A model generated the notes under the pieces. The model saw only the letters and a program-made list of their open reading frames with translations. It was not told the origin of the DNA and made no database searches. A DNA stretch of 64,000 nucleotides. Origin: Adenophora triphylla var. japonica (taxonomy: Eukaryota; Streptophyta; Magnoliopsida; Asterales; Campanulaceae). A program made the translations under genes and the position numbers. This document shows, piece after piece, positions 42,598-53,849 of the stretch (the first letter of the stretch is position 1; the number at the start of each line of letters is the position of its first letter). The DNA lies in assembly GCA_022495995.1 (NCBI GenBank), contig JAFEMH010001297.1:310001-374000 (forward strand). The letters are read 5' to 3'.

Positions 42598-43597
42598 GCG
42601 ACAAAGTGTTGTTCCATGGATATTGCTTCGGCCAAGCCTGAGGAAAGATGCGGAGATGTATGTGAAGAAGTGCGAGAAATGTCAAAGATTCGGCAACATT
42701 CCTCGAATTCCCGCCACAAAGCAAACTCCTATTGTGCCGACCTGGCCATTCGACATGTGGGGGATTGATTTGATAGGGCCATTCCCAAAGGCCAAGGGTG
42801 GTTGTCAGCATGTGGTTGTCGCCGTGGATTATTTCACAAAATGGACTGAGGCGAAGGCGTTAGCGACAATCAGCGAAGATCAAGTTATAAAGTTCGTGCA
42901 AGAAAACATTTGGTGTAGATATGGGGTTCCAAGGGTTATTATTTCAGATCACGACACTCAGTTCGGGAAAAAGTTTTCAGCGGAATGCTCCAGGGTCAAC
43001 GTCAAACATTGGATGTCAGCCGTATATAGGCCGCAGCTGGCCAAAGTGAGGGCGGAGCGGCAAACAAGCGAGTCATTGTCGCCTTGCGCAAAAATGCGGA
43101 AGGAAGAAGTGGAGCATGGCTAGAGGAGTTGCCTATTGCTTTGTGGTATGTGCGTACTCGTTAAAGGCTCAACCGCGGAAACCGCTTTTGCCCTCACCTA
43201 TGGATGCGAGGCTATGGCACCCGCGGAGATGGCTTTGCCGACATACGAGGTTGCTTTATGACGAGGCGAGAAACGGGCAGAGGCGTGTAATGATCTGGAC
43301 CTGATTGATGAGAAGAGAATGTATGCGAGAATGAAGATGATTAATTACAAGCAGAAGATGAAAGCCCAGCATGATAAGCGAGTTAACAGGAGGTCCTTCA
43401 ATGTTGGAGATTGGGTTTTGAGGAGTGTTGAAGCGACAGGGGCCAAGCCCGGATTCACTAAGCTAAACGAGAAATGGGAAGGACCGTTCCAGATTTCGAG
43501 TGTGGTGCGGGAAGGAACCTATAGATTGAGGAAACCAGATGGTGAAGAATTGAAGAATGCTTGGAATGTCGATCATCTCAAGCAGTTCTATCAGTGA
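42535..43597 (+). pseudogene. Integrase, frameshifted
   Basis: Zinc-site cysteines CEKCQRF are at about 42680 but the upstream His pair is lost in a phase change. The core has WGIDLIGPFPKAKGG, VDYFTKWTEAKALA and SDHDTQFGKKF. Further breaks at about 43110 and 43310 split the rest. The C-terminal WEGPFQISSVVREGTYRLRK is the GPY/F-type tail. There is no chromodomain. It would insert element DNA; in this state it cannot. Confidence 0.82.
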
Positions 43598-43845
43598 AGC
43601 CGTGGCGACATCTTGGTCATTTCGATTTTTGCCTTTTGCCCCAGACAGCAAAAGTTACATAACTTTTTCTTGTAAATGGTTCTTTTGATTGTCAAAGGAG
43701 AAAGTTATGTAAAATTTGGTGTTCTAGGAACCATGTAATGTCTATATGATAAAGATGATAGCGAAGCGTTTCTCTTGACATGCTATGGTGCGTTTCTATA
43801 TTTGTAAGATACTCTAACGATATGGTTTTGATTATTTCATGAAGA
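43598..43845 (+). other. Post-pol spacer
   Basis: No coding capacity; T-rich, leads to the repeat arrays. Confidence 0.5.
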
Positions 43846-44060
43846 AAGCTTGAAGATGGCGGACAAAGAGGTTGCCGCTAAAGCTTGAAGATGGCGGACA
43901 AAGAGGTTGCCGCTAAAGCTTGAAGATGGCGGACAAAGAGGTTGCCGCTAAAGCTTGAAGAAGGGCGGACAAAGAGGTTGCCGCTAAAGCTTGAAGAAGG
44001 GCGGACAAAGAGGTTGCCGCTAAAGCTTGAAGATGGCGAACAAACAGGTCGCCGTTAAAA
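43846..44060. repeat. Six tandem ~35-bp units
   Basis: Unit AAGCTTGAAGATGGCGGACA then AAGAGGTTGCCGCTA. Units start at 43846, 43881, 43916, 43951, 43987 and 44023. The GGCGG and CCGC parts can pair. Confidence 0.9.
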
Positions 44061-45145
44061 GCTGGAAGACAAATCGCCAAAAGCTTGGAGAAAGGGGAGG
44101 TGGCTTGGAGATAACGGTTTCAAGTCACCAAACCTTGCGGCTTGGAGATAACGGTTTCAAGTCGCGGTGCCTGGAGATAACGGTTTCAGGCACCTAGAAA
44201 AGTCCCGGCTTTTTAACGGGCGAGAAAGGGGAGGTGGCTTGGAGATAACGGTTTCAAGTCGCCAAACCTTGCGGCTTGGAGATAACGGTTTCAAGTCGCG
44301 GTGCACAGGAGATAATCGGTTTGAGGCACCTAGAAAAGTCCCGGCTTTTTAACGGGCGAGAAAGGGGAGGCGGCTTGGAGATAACGGTTTCAAGTCGCCA
44401 AACCTTGCGGCTTGGAGATAACGGTTTCAAGTCGCCAAACTGCACAGAGAATAACGGTTTCGAGCCTAGAAAGTCCCGCTTTAACGGGCGAAAGGGGGCG
44501 GCTTGGAGATAATCGGTTTCAAGTCGCGAAACCTTGCGGCTTGGAGATAACGGTTTCAAGTCGCGGTGCACTGGAGATAACGGTTTCGAGGCACCTAGAA
44601 AAGTCCCGGCTTTTAACGGGCGAGAAAGGGGAGGCGGCTTGGAGATAACGGTTTCAAGTCGCCAAACCTTGCGGCTTGGAGATAACGGTTTCAAGTCGCG
44701 GTGCACGGAGATAACGGTTTCGAGCACCTAGAAAAGTCCCGCTTTTTAACGGGCGAGAAAGGGAGGCGGCTTGGAGATAACGGTTTAAGTCGCCAAACCT
44801 TGCGGCTTGGAGATAACGGTTTCAAGTCGCGGTGCACAGGAGATAACGGTTTCGGGCACCTAGAAAAGTCCGGCTTTTTAACGGGCGAGAAAGGGGAGGT
44901 GGCTTGGAGATAACGGTTTCAAGTCGCCAAACTCTTGCGGCTTGGAGATAACGGTTTCAAGTCGCGGTGCACAGGAGATAATCGGTTTCGAGGCACCTAG
45001 AAAAGTCCCGACTTTTTAACGGGCGAGAAGGGGAGGTGGCTTGGAGATAACGGTTTCAAGTCGCCAAACCTTGCGGCTTGGAGATAACGGTTCCAAGTCG
45101 CGGTGCACAGAGATAACGGTTTCGAGGCACCTAGAAAAGTCCCAA
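44061..45145. repeat. Eight ~134-bp units with inner repeats
   Basis: CACCTAGAAAAGTCCC recurs near 44191, 44326, 44463, 44595, 44725, 44859, 44996 and 45129. Within each unit GGAGATAACGGTTTCAAGTC recurs two or three times, and GTCCCGGCTTTTTAACGGGC is a hairpin. Long open frames on both strands (up to 157 codons) are repeat artefacts. Confidence 0.9.
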
Positions 45146-45951
45146 AATTGTATCGCGACTGGAAGAGCGAAATGCGAGGTCAAGCGTAACTTTACCAAAA
45201 AAGGAAAAGTTGTTAAAACCTAACTTTGATTAACATCTTAGTTAGTTGGTTTTGATAAAGGAATACATATACGTAATGTGGTTTATATCAAAAGAGGAAA
45301 TCTGTTATATTCATCTCTCAGTTTATCTGACAGTTATGAATCTAACAATAAATCCATCAATAACCTAAATCACTTTCGCAAAGTGTGTTATGCAAATGAT
45401 CTTAAGAATAGAGTAAGGCTGCCTAAAGACAAGCCTCACTCTTTTGGAGGGAGTAGTATGTATATAGGTAAGTTATGAGAAAGGAGTCTTCGATAAACTA
45501 TCGAAGCGAAAAAGGTAGAATTTCAACGCAAATTGCAATAAGCAGAGTAATAACAAAGTATAGAGTTGGAGTCGCATGGCGACATAATGAAGCGTCAAAG
45601 AAAGTTTATGAAAGCAAAGGTTAAGGCGAGATGCCAATCGCGGCATCTAAACTATTGTAGAGCAAATGTTAAGGCGAGAATACACAATAATCAAAGGCAT
45701 AACAAAGTCGATAAGAGCGACATCGAAGTTATAACTAAGCAAAAGTTTAAGAACCACATATGGGTACACAAAGTAAAGTATCAAGTCGCAAACCGCGACA
45801 CCACATTAAAAAGAGCACAAGTGTTTAGGCCGCAAACCGCGACACCAATCCAAAAAATAAAATGTTTAAGTCGCAAACCGCGACATTCCCAAAAGCATAC
45901 TATTGTTTAGAAGGCAAGAAAGTAAATTGTCTGAGAGCCAACCACAGTAAA
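45146..45951. other. Spacer between arrays and antisense gene
   Basis: Low-coding sequence with short hairpin motifs AAGTCGCAAACCGCGACA at about 45783, 45830 and 45871. A 114-codon plus-strand open frame over these has no domain and I do not call it a gene. Confidence 0.5.
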
Positions 45952-46686
45952 TCAGGAGGCAGAGGGTTGTGTTTCACCAGCGGAGAGTCGGGCAGCACGG
46001 CGGGCATCGCGAGCGGCATTTTTAGCGGCGAGGAGAGCTTGACCTTTCTCGCCAATTAGTTCCACCCACATTGACAGAGCATCGTTGTCGATGAGGGCAG
46101 GAGGTTCCCAGGTTGGCTTGCCCAGAAGCTCATCTTCTGCAGCCAAGGCCTTCAGTTCTCCGTCTTCATAAGGGACAATGGAGTGACCGCGGCGACAAAA
46201 GTCGCTATAAATCTGCTCCGAGCCCCATTTCGCAATCAGTTCAGGAGTTATAGCCGGGATGTCCTCAGAGCTTGCCGCCGCTGCCCGCATGGCATGAAGT
46301 AATGCCTTGTCGTACATATCCATGGCGTCAGTTTCCGCTCTCTCCTTGTTGGCGGCAATCTCCGCGATCAGGTCTTCATTCTTGGTAGTCAGGGCCAGGT
46401 TGTCGGCTTCAAGGGCTTGAATCTTCTCTTCTAGCGCCACCTTTTCTGCGGCAACCTCCTTCAATTTATCCTCAGCCTGCGAGGCCTTGTTCTCGCTTGC
46501 CTTCAGCACCTCCGAGGCCTTCAGTTGCTCACCCTGCAGTTTTGCCAAATCCCTCTCCATCTCGCCACATCTGCCCTTGTATTTTTCTCTCTCCGCCACT
46601 GCGCACTTACGAACCTTATCCGCTTTCTCGGCTTCACGCATAGCCAGTTTATACTTGTCCCTGAATCCACGCAAAGTACTCGCCAC

Positions 46687-46779
46687 CTGTGAAAATTCGG
46701 GAAAAGTTAATAGTATGAGGGAGGTTGACGAATTAGAAGTAGATTACCAAGTGAAAAGTGTTACACGACAAGCACTTAC
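46687..46779 (-). other. 93-bp intron before the coiled coil
   Basis: The minus strand reads AGC|GTAAGTGC at the donor and TTTTCACAG at the acceptor, phase 0, at the position equivalent to 30359-30427. Confidence 0.75.
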
Positions 46780-46992
46780 GCTGCAAATCTGAAGGCCAGC
46801 AAAATTTAAAGATAAATCAACATCTTGTTCAACCACTTCTCTTATGGCCGCCCTGTCGCAAGTCCGTTCAAGTATGCCGGCGCCGATAAGACTATTGTGA
46901 GGATCACGAGAATGAAGGTTAAAGCCTTCCAGCAGGGGAACTGAGGCGATTTCCACACCAAGGTTATATAAGTCCTCTCTCTCCGTGGGCAT

Positions 46993-47038
46993 CTCCGGCG
47001 TACCCCCTCCGGCGTGAGAGTAAGGTTAGATGAACAAG
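46993..47038 (-). repeat. 46-bp inverted copy of the LTR inside the antisense gene
   Basis: Identical in reverse complement to 36831-36876 of the 5' LTR at all 46 positions. It differs at one position from the 3' LTR. Confidence 0.9.
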
Positions 47039-47848
47039 CGAGGTTCATTGTCAGGATAGCGATAATCGGGAAGACCAACTTTCCTAAGCAGAGAAGGGCG
47101 AGATAGTATATCCCGCCATGAAAATAACGCTAGCCCCGTGTCTGAGGCATCTTCCAAAACCTTAAAAAAAAATTCTCTCAACCTGGAGTCGCCAGAAACT
47201 AAGGCATTTCGGGTTATGATCTTTGTATATATGTCGCCAAGATCACATGGATAGGTCCAGCCTATGCGGAATATAATCAGAAGTGGGTTGGATTGCCAGT
47301 TATGGACCTTTCTAGGTAAGGGGGTCAGAAGCCTAGGACTCTTATACTTGACAGAGAGGCAGTTTTCAACTACGCCCTGCCTCTGAGACACAGAAGTATA
47401 ACCATCAAACAAATTCACAAAAAGGGGAAGTGTGGGTTCTTGTTTTAAGGCCCTGCAAATCACTATGTAGCTCGTAAGGACCCTAATAGCATTGGGATGA
47501 AGGTCTACTATGGCGGCTAGGGAGTGGATTAAGACAGCGACAAGGAAGGGGTCTATTGGTATCCTAAGGCCAGCGTCTAACTGAGACGGAAATACGATAA
47601 CCCCATCTCTTCTATCTCGCATAGCGGCAAGGGATAAGTCTCCGACATACGGTTGTAAATGTCCCAGGGTTAATCCCGTACTTAACATAATAATGAGATT
47701 GTAAATGGGAGTTAGAAGAGCTGCTGGAGCCGCCGACCTCGGGGTTGGAAGAACCACCGTGAGACGGAGGTTGTCGCTCTAGGGTCTCGAGGTTTGCTAA
47801 GGTGTCCGAGACATCATGGTCAGATGTTGAGTTTGAAGAAGACATGAC

Positions 47849-48440
47849 CTGTGAATAGAAGGGAGGACCAAGTAAATTTGGGGGCTACGATAGAGCTAGA
47901 AAAATCAGTTTAAGGAAAGAGATGTCACAGGCATGAAGGGGGTATAATTTCGTGAAGAAAGTATGCGTACGTCGAGTATTATAGGGAGAGGAAAGGGCGA
48001 CATGCATACTCATGTCGCCTAAGCAAGGAATGAGAATCTATAATTGAGATAAAAGCCCCTGCCCCCATCATCTCTTTTGAAAACCCTCTCCCACATATTG
48101 CGCTCCGACCAGACTTAACAAGTTTTGGTAAAAGGACGACCATTTACAAGAAAATTTAAAATTGCAATTGCGAGAATTCAAGCAAGAACTCAAGCGAGAA
48201 TTCATGCGAGAAGGCAAAGTTAGAGAAATTACCTGGTAAGTTGCAGATTGGAATGAAAGCCTGAAGGAGAAGTTGCAACGGAAGCTTGAGGGCTCTATAC
48301 GCCACCCTTCTTCTCCTAAAAATCCTTAGGACGCTCCGAAATATGCGGATAAGTTGATTATAAGGAGTGTCTGCGATTGGGGGAAGTGCAGAGTGAAAAA
48401 TGCTGATGAGGGGTTTTTAAACTCCAAAAGTATAGGAACG
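47849..48440 (-). promoter_or_regulatory. Promoter region and 5'-UTR intron, antisense gene of element 2
   Basis: A TACCAG|GTAATT donor (48234/48233) and a TATTCACAG acceptor (47849) enclose a 385-bp intron that ends three bases before the ATG. TATA-like sequences (CTATACTTTTGG and TTTAAAAACCCC) lie at 48410-48440. The arrangement mirrors element 1. Confidence 0.5.
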
Positions 48441-48706
48441 GAACGGTTAGGGGGGGGATTTACGAGAGGGAGTTAATGGAGTATGATTTTTGAAATTCCC
48501 CCCATTATTGTGAATATTTAAGAAGGGACGGCTCGGTTCCCAACGTAAGTGTACGGCCCCCCAACCGTCTGGCTCACCCTCGTTACGACACGTGGCGCGT
48601 GCGTGACGGACAAGGACTGCTTCCTCGCCCATGCGGAGGATAAACTGCGAGAATCATGCGACATCAAATAAAGTTCTCGCCTGGACCATGAATAATCCGA
48701 GGCTTG

Positions 48707-48720
48707 AACTTGGGGGCTTC
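48707..48720 (+). promoter_or_regulatory. Polypurine tract region, element 2
   Basis: AACTTGGGGGCTTC lies immediately before the 3' LTR. Confidence 0.65.
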
Positions 48721-49491
48721 TGATACGACCCCATAAATTATATTGGGCCCTAATAATAAGAAACCAGGCCCAATAGCTAATTAAGGTCCAGGCCCATTGG
48801 GCTTAGGCCGCCCAATAGAATTTGCCGTTTCAGCGACATAGAATGAATAGGCTCATTGGAGCTGTTTTAGACCCCGGCGAGAAGGGACGTGGGGATACCG
48901 ATTTTAGGGACAATGGGGCTATGCGAAAGACATGGCCGAGCTCATGCTCGCCTCATGAGTAAGAGGAGTACGTTGCTCGCAGGCTACCTAGGTCAGGGCG
49001 ACATGACAGTTGATGTCGCCCATAATTAGGTTGTCGCCTGAGCGAAAAGGAATTCAAGGCATTACCAGGATGTTACGTTGATTGTCGCCTACGTCCCCAA
49101 CCCTAAGTACTTGTGATGGATGACTGATGTGACAAGGTGAACAGTGAAATCCCACTAAGTTGAAGTTGGTTGAGATCACTTCCTTTGGATGATTGACAAG
49201 TGTCCCCCATGTGCAAGGCACATGGGGGGCTTAGGGATATATAAAGGGTGAATAGTGGTCATTGCATGGTATGTTTTCTCTCTCTGCATTCTCTCTCTAG
49301 ATCATCCATTGTTATACCACCTCCCTTGTTCATCTAACCTTACTCTCACGCCGGAAGGGGTACGCCGGAGTCACCCCCGGCCTAGTTTACCTTGTTCTTT
49401 GTGTGCAGGCGGCCAACCAAGCAAGGAAGCAGCCGGAGTATTCAGGTCATCTCAGTTCCTGTGCAACCAAAGATTTTTCATGGTAGCATCA
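48721..49491 (+). repeat. 3' LTR, element 2
   Basis: Matches 36239-36997 with a 12-bp CT-rich gain and a few substitutions, ending GGTAGCATCA before GTTCT. Confidence 0.93.
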
Positions 49492-49496
49492 GTTCT

Positions 49497-49751
49497 AAAT
49501 TCGGGTTTTAAGGATAAACACGAATATGAAAAAAAATGTTGTTAGAGAAAAAGACTAACGCAAAATACCGTAGGAAAAATACACTGTCCAAATAGTTTCA
49601 TCATAGAAACCAAACATATGAAATGGATTATGTGCCGAGATTTTACTTAATGATAATGATATATTGCTTGTACAGGAAGTTTTTACCTATAACACAACAA
49701 AAGATATGAATCATCATTAGAGATCAAGATGAATTTTAATCCAGCTCAGTC
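49497..49751. other. Spacer, continuation of the TRIM host sequence
   Basis: Continues the sequence interrupted at 36233. No open frame or repeat that I can name. Confidence 0.4.
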
Positions 49752-49894
49752 CACTACAAGGAAAATCGAATTTAGAAACGAAAATTTAGAGACGGACGGA
49801 ATCCGTAGCTAATTTGGCGACAGATTAGAGACAGAACCAAAAATCAGAGACGGATTCGGATTTCGTCTCTAAATTAGAGACGGATTCAGATTCC
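49752..49894 (+). mobile_element. CACTA transposon end, interrupted
   Basis: Begins CACTACAAGGAAAATCG after GTC, the typical CACTA (En/Spm) terminus with a possible 3-bp duplication. Subterminal copies of TTAGAGACGGATTC and its inverse follow. The rest of the element is not in the window; it should resume beyond the right edge. Confidence 0.7.
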
Positions 49895-51747
49895 TGTGAT
49901 GTACCCGATTTTTTTGAAATCAAACGGAGTCGCCACGCCATTTTTGTTTTAAGGGCCAAAACTTTGAAAAATGCCCGAGATTAGAGATTTGGGTTCGGAG
50001 GTCACGTTACACGCCGGGAAGGACGTTAGTGTGCACCCGGAATGCCTCGTAAAACGAGTCTTCCAAGCTGAAAATCATTTGTGTGTGTGTGTGTGTTACT
50101 TTGGATAAAATAAGTTGAAACTGAGGAAAATAAAAATTGGAAATCCTTTATTAGACTTAGGACAGATCCCATGATTTTTGGTGTGATTTTTGGGTTGAGT
50201 TTTGATACTCAAAAGATTTTTGGAAGTTGAAAACCATTTCTGCCAGAATGAAAAAGGCAGTGGACACTTTATTTTGAAATGGACTTTAGGGATTGAAAAC
50301 TCCAGAATCTGGGAAAAGTCCGAGAATTAAAAATGTTCAAAACACCTTAAATAAGGTTTCTATAAAAGAACTTTTCATTTTGGAGATGATTTGAGGGGTA
50401 AAAACCTTCTGGAAATCTCAGATATGAAATCTGGATTTCCAGAAACTGATGAACTGACCTTTAAAAGAAAATTTGAAAAAAGGAGTTTTACTCACGTAAA
50501 AAATAAAATAAAAATATGTCTGGAAAGATCTGGATGTTGGCTACAAAAAGTATTTTGTAGTCAACACCAAATTCCAATTTTTTGTATGTCCAAAAAATAG
50601 GAAAATGGACTGAGATCTCAGAACAATGCTACTAGACAGCAAGATGTTCTTGAGGGAAAATGTGATTTTTGGGGGGATTTGCATCTATGTTCACCCCATT
50701 TTCATCCCTAGACTTGATTCCACTACTTTGTGTTAAGTGGTTATCATATTCAAGTCATCCTTGGGGAATTTTATGGGGTTTAAACATGTCCTTTGCAAAG
50801 GGAAAGGGGATATTTTGTAGAGATGAAATTAAAGAGACAAATCAACTAGAGATTTAAAATTTGGACCCTTTGAGATGGTCATTCATGAAGATGAACTTCA
50901 AGATGACCATATTAGGTCAAGACTTAAGTTAAATTAGACATAAAGCAAATCAAAATAAGAAGAACAAGATGAACAAGAGATTAAAAGGGAATTTTAGGGT
51001 TTAGAGAAGGAGGGCTTTACCAATGGTGACACCCTATCTTCCTAGGCTTGGAATTTGACTTGAGGAGTATCAAGATTTGGTATTTGACTTGAGGAGTATC
51101 AAGATTTGGTGTTTCGGAGTTGTGTTTGGGTGGATTCAAGGCTTGAATGTGTTTAGGGTTTGATGATAGAGTTGATCAAAGAGAAAACAAGTAGATAACA
51201 CTTAAGTCTTCTATGTTTTCTCCCTAATCTTCCTCTTGAGTAGTGTTTTAAGCTTGAGCTTGGTGTGTTTAAGAGTGATATGAGAATTGTTGAAGTGAAA
51301 TTGGGAAAGGTTCAAGAGAAAATGGTGGCAATCTAAGGATTCCCACTGTTTTCTCTCTATTTTTCGCCAAAATGCAGCTTATGTGTGTAAAATGTGTTGT
51401 GTAGACTGAGAGAGGAGGGTTCAATTTATAGGACACCGTGAGTGTCAATCGATCCGCGCGGAGGGGTTCGGTAGCGTGCAATTGTTCATCTTTCTGATCT
51501 TTGGCTTTTGGACAGGAGGAATATTTTCAAAAAATTCCAGCAGTTTGTTTTTCAACTTGCCCAATTCGGATTTTTCCAATTTCTTTTGCTTTTTGAGATT
51601 CTTTTCTTGGTTTAACTCTAAATGGCAATGCCCACTTTACCCTTACTTTGTTAGAAAGGTTAGGAATTGTTAGAAATGTTAGTAATGTTATAACTTTTGT
51701 TAATTTTCTAACGAAAAAAGCTACCAACTCAAATTGGAGCACTTACA
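49895..51747 (-). repeat. 3' LTR of element 3, full length
   Basis: Plus-strand ends are TGTGATGTACCCG and GAGCACTTACA. The minus-strand TATA region is CCTATAAATTGAACC at 51420-51434. A (GT)n run is at 50080. The part 49895-51450 matches 61273-62832. Confidence 0.85.
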
Positions 51748-51762
51748 GTAGCCCCTCGGCGA
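51748..51762 (-). promoter_or_regulatory. Polypurine tract region, element 3
   Basis: The minus strand reads GTCGCCGAGGGGCTAC directly before the LTR start TGTAAGTGC. This fixes the LTR border 300 bp beyond the end of the shared sequence. Confidence 0.6.
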
Positions 51763-51924
51763 CGGTGCTTTCGAAGGAAGCGGGGTCGTCGATAAGAGTA
51801 AGGCTCCATATTTGTGACAGATGATCAAGTGATCAAGTGGCTGAACCTAGCGATAGGCTATCTACGTATCCCGAATGGGAATCAAGCCGGTCGTAGTTCG
51901 GGTTTTTCGACCATCTTCAGTCGT

Positions 51925-52325
51925 CGACCCTAAGATTTGACTATTTTTGGGAAGTCGCCCTATGGTTTGACTATTTTTGGGAAGTCGCCCTAAGGTTTGA
52001 CTATTTTTGGGAAGTCGCCCTATGATTTGACTATTTGGGAAGTCACCCTATGGTTTGACTATTTTTGGGAAGTCGCCCTATGATCTGACTATTTTTGGGA
52101 AGTCGCCCTATGATCTGACTATTTTTGGGAAGTCACCCTAAGATCTGACTATTTTTGGGAAGTCGCCCTACGGTTTGACTATTTTGGGGAAGTCGCCCTA
52201 TGGTTTGACTATTTTTGGGAAGTCGCCCTGTGGTTTGACTATTTTGGGGAAGTCACCCTATGATCTGACTATTTTTGGGAAGTCACCCTATGGTTTGACT
52301 ATTTTGGGGAAGTCGCTCCACTATG
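51925..52325. repeat. ~30-bp tandem array, first block
   Basis: About thirteen copies of GACTATTTTTGGGAAGTCGC followed by CCTATGGTTT or CCTAAGATCT. Four to five further copies lie at 53430-53560. Confidence 0.9.
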
Positions 52326-52639
52326 GGGAAGTGTTAATGACTTCGGTTTGTCGCATTAGGGGATGATTGCGATTTATCGCTTTTCTCGTGTTGTGTGTGA
52401 TAGCGTTTTAGGTGCCTCAAACCTTAATGATGGCGTCTTAGGTGCCTCGAACCTTGGAGATGGCGTCTTAGGTGCCTCGAACCTTGATTTGAAATGATTT
52501 CCCTTTGATGGTTTGGGATAGATGGTCTATTGGTGGACTTCATTTGAAGGGATCGGTCTTATGTTTGCTGCCGAGGAAATGGATGATAATGGGAAAAGAA
52601 ACGGGATTCTGTTAACCCATTTGGGGATTTTGTTAGCCT

Positions 52640-53265
52640 TTGTTGGAGTTTAGTTCAGAGTATGAACCTAAATGGGGACTTAGTTTAGGGTATGAGTCTA
52701 AGTCGAGGTTTAGTTCAGGAGTATGAACCTAAATGGGGACTTAGTTCAGAGTATGATTCTAAGTCGAGGTTTAGTTCAGAGTATGAACCTAAATGGGGAC
52801 TTAGTTCAGAGTAAGGATTCTAAGTCGAGGTTTCAGTTCAGAGTATGAACCTAAATGGGGACCTAGTTCAGAGTATGATTCTAAGTCGAGGTTTCGGTTC
52901 AGAGTATGAACCTAAATGGGGACCTAGTTCAGAGTATGATCCTAAGTCGAGGTTTCGGGTCAGAGTATGAACCTAAATGGGGACCTAGTTCAGAGTATGA
53001 TTCTAAGTCGGGGTTTCGGTTCAGAGTATGAACCTAAATGGGGACCTAGTTCAGAGTATGATCCTAAGTCGGGGTTTCGTTCAGAGTATGAACCTAAATG
53101 GGGACCTAGTTCAGAGTATGATCCTAAGTCGGGGTTTCAGTTCAGGAGTATGAACCTAAATGGGGACCTAGTTCAGGAGTATGATCCTAAGTCGGGGTTT
53201 CAGTTCAGGAGTATGAACCTAAATGGGGACTCAGTTCAGGAGTATGATCCTAAGTCGAGGTTTTG
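52640..53265. repeat. ~61-bp tandem array
   Basis: About ten copies of GAGTATGAACCTAAATGGGG then ACCTAGTTCAGAGTATGATC then CTAAGTCGGGGTTTCGGTTC. Variation is mostly one-base changes and indels. The 101-codon open frame here is a repeat artefact. Confidence 0.9.
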
Positions 53266-53429
53266 TACCTGAGGGAGACTGTTTGAGGGCGTTCTCGCAG
53301 GGGAAGATTAGAGCTTACGATGATCATCGGGGAAAAGGGTGACCATGTTGGTCAAGTGGCTGGACCTAAGGTAGGCTACCTGGACGTAGTTCGAAAACTG
53401 TTGGGGATGGTTTGACGGTATTTGGGAGT

Positions 53430-53560
53430 CACCCGAGGTTTGACTGTTTTTTGGGAAGTCGCCCTAAGATTTGACTATTTTTGGGAAGTCGCCCTAAGAC
53501 TTGACTATTTTTGGGAAGTCGCCCTAAGACTTGACTATTTTTGGAAAGTCGCCCTAAGAT
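53430..53560. repeat. ~30-bp tandem array, second block
   Basis: Copies of TTGACTATTTTTGGGAAGTC and GCCCTAAGA, the same family as 51925-52325, separated from it by the 61-bp array. Confidence 0.85.
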
Positions 53561-53849
53561 TTGATGATAATGTTCTTTTAGAAAAGTAGTTGACTAAGAT
53601 ATGATTTCATACCTGTGATGTGCTTACCTGTAGCTGCCGGAAGGACTGAGGCTTCGGCTGATGTTGATGAAGAGTTGTTGGGTTGCGGTTTCTGCTGACG
53701 ATTTGCTGTCTTTGGAGGCATTTTGACCTGAAGGGGGGGAGTTTGGTTGAGTCGGCATCTTGCTGGTGATCGTCAACCTTGTAGAAGTTGTTGAGCTTGT
53801 CTTCACATTGGGACTTCTTGCTTTTGAGAACTTGGTGTCTCTGACCGAT

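Larger units (their letters stand above)
45952..47845 (-). pseudogene. Spliced antisense gene of element 2, homologue of the one in element 1
   Basis: The start ATG at 47845 (MSSSNSTSDHDVSDTL) changes phase near 47650 into GDLSLAAMRDRRDG and LDAGLRIPIDPFLVA, matching the GLRLPLDPF core of element 1. VLTSYIVICRALKQEPTLP is the next shared block. The frame runs to DNEPR, then through a 46-bp inverted copy of the element's LTR with an in-frame TAA, and on in the same frame as MPTEREDLYNLGVEIASVPL. The intron 46687-46779 joins GLQICS to VASTLRGFRDKYK, and a coiled coil follows to 45952. The layout and last intron match element 1. No function is known; a nucleic-acid or particle role would be a guess. 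Confidence 0.7.
36239..49491 (+). mobile_element. 13.25-kb Tat-type Ty3/gypsy element 2 with antisense gene
   Basis: LTRs 36239-36997 and 48721-49491 begin TGATACGACCCC and end GGTAGCATCA; the duplication GTTCT flanks the element (36234-36238, 49492-49496). The internal order matches element 1: gag, protease, reverse transcriptase, two RNase H, integrase, tandem arrays, antisense gene, polypurine tract. The two elements share only domain-level similarity, so they are different families of one lineage. The right LTR has a CTCTCTCTGCATT duplication absent on the left, so it is slightly older than element 1 or has changed by slippage. Confidence 0.93.

Noticed and set aside
44254..44727. 157-codon minus-strand open frame and plus-strand counterparts
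   Set aside because: They fall entirely in the 134-bp tandem array, with the same peptide repeated in different frames.
45566..45910. 114-codon plus-strand open frame between the arrays and the antisense gene
   Set aside because: Basic, low-complexity, made of repeated GTCGCAAACCGCGACA hairpin sequence; no domain or homologue in element 1.
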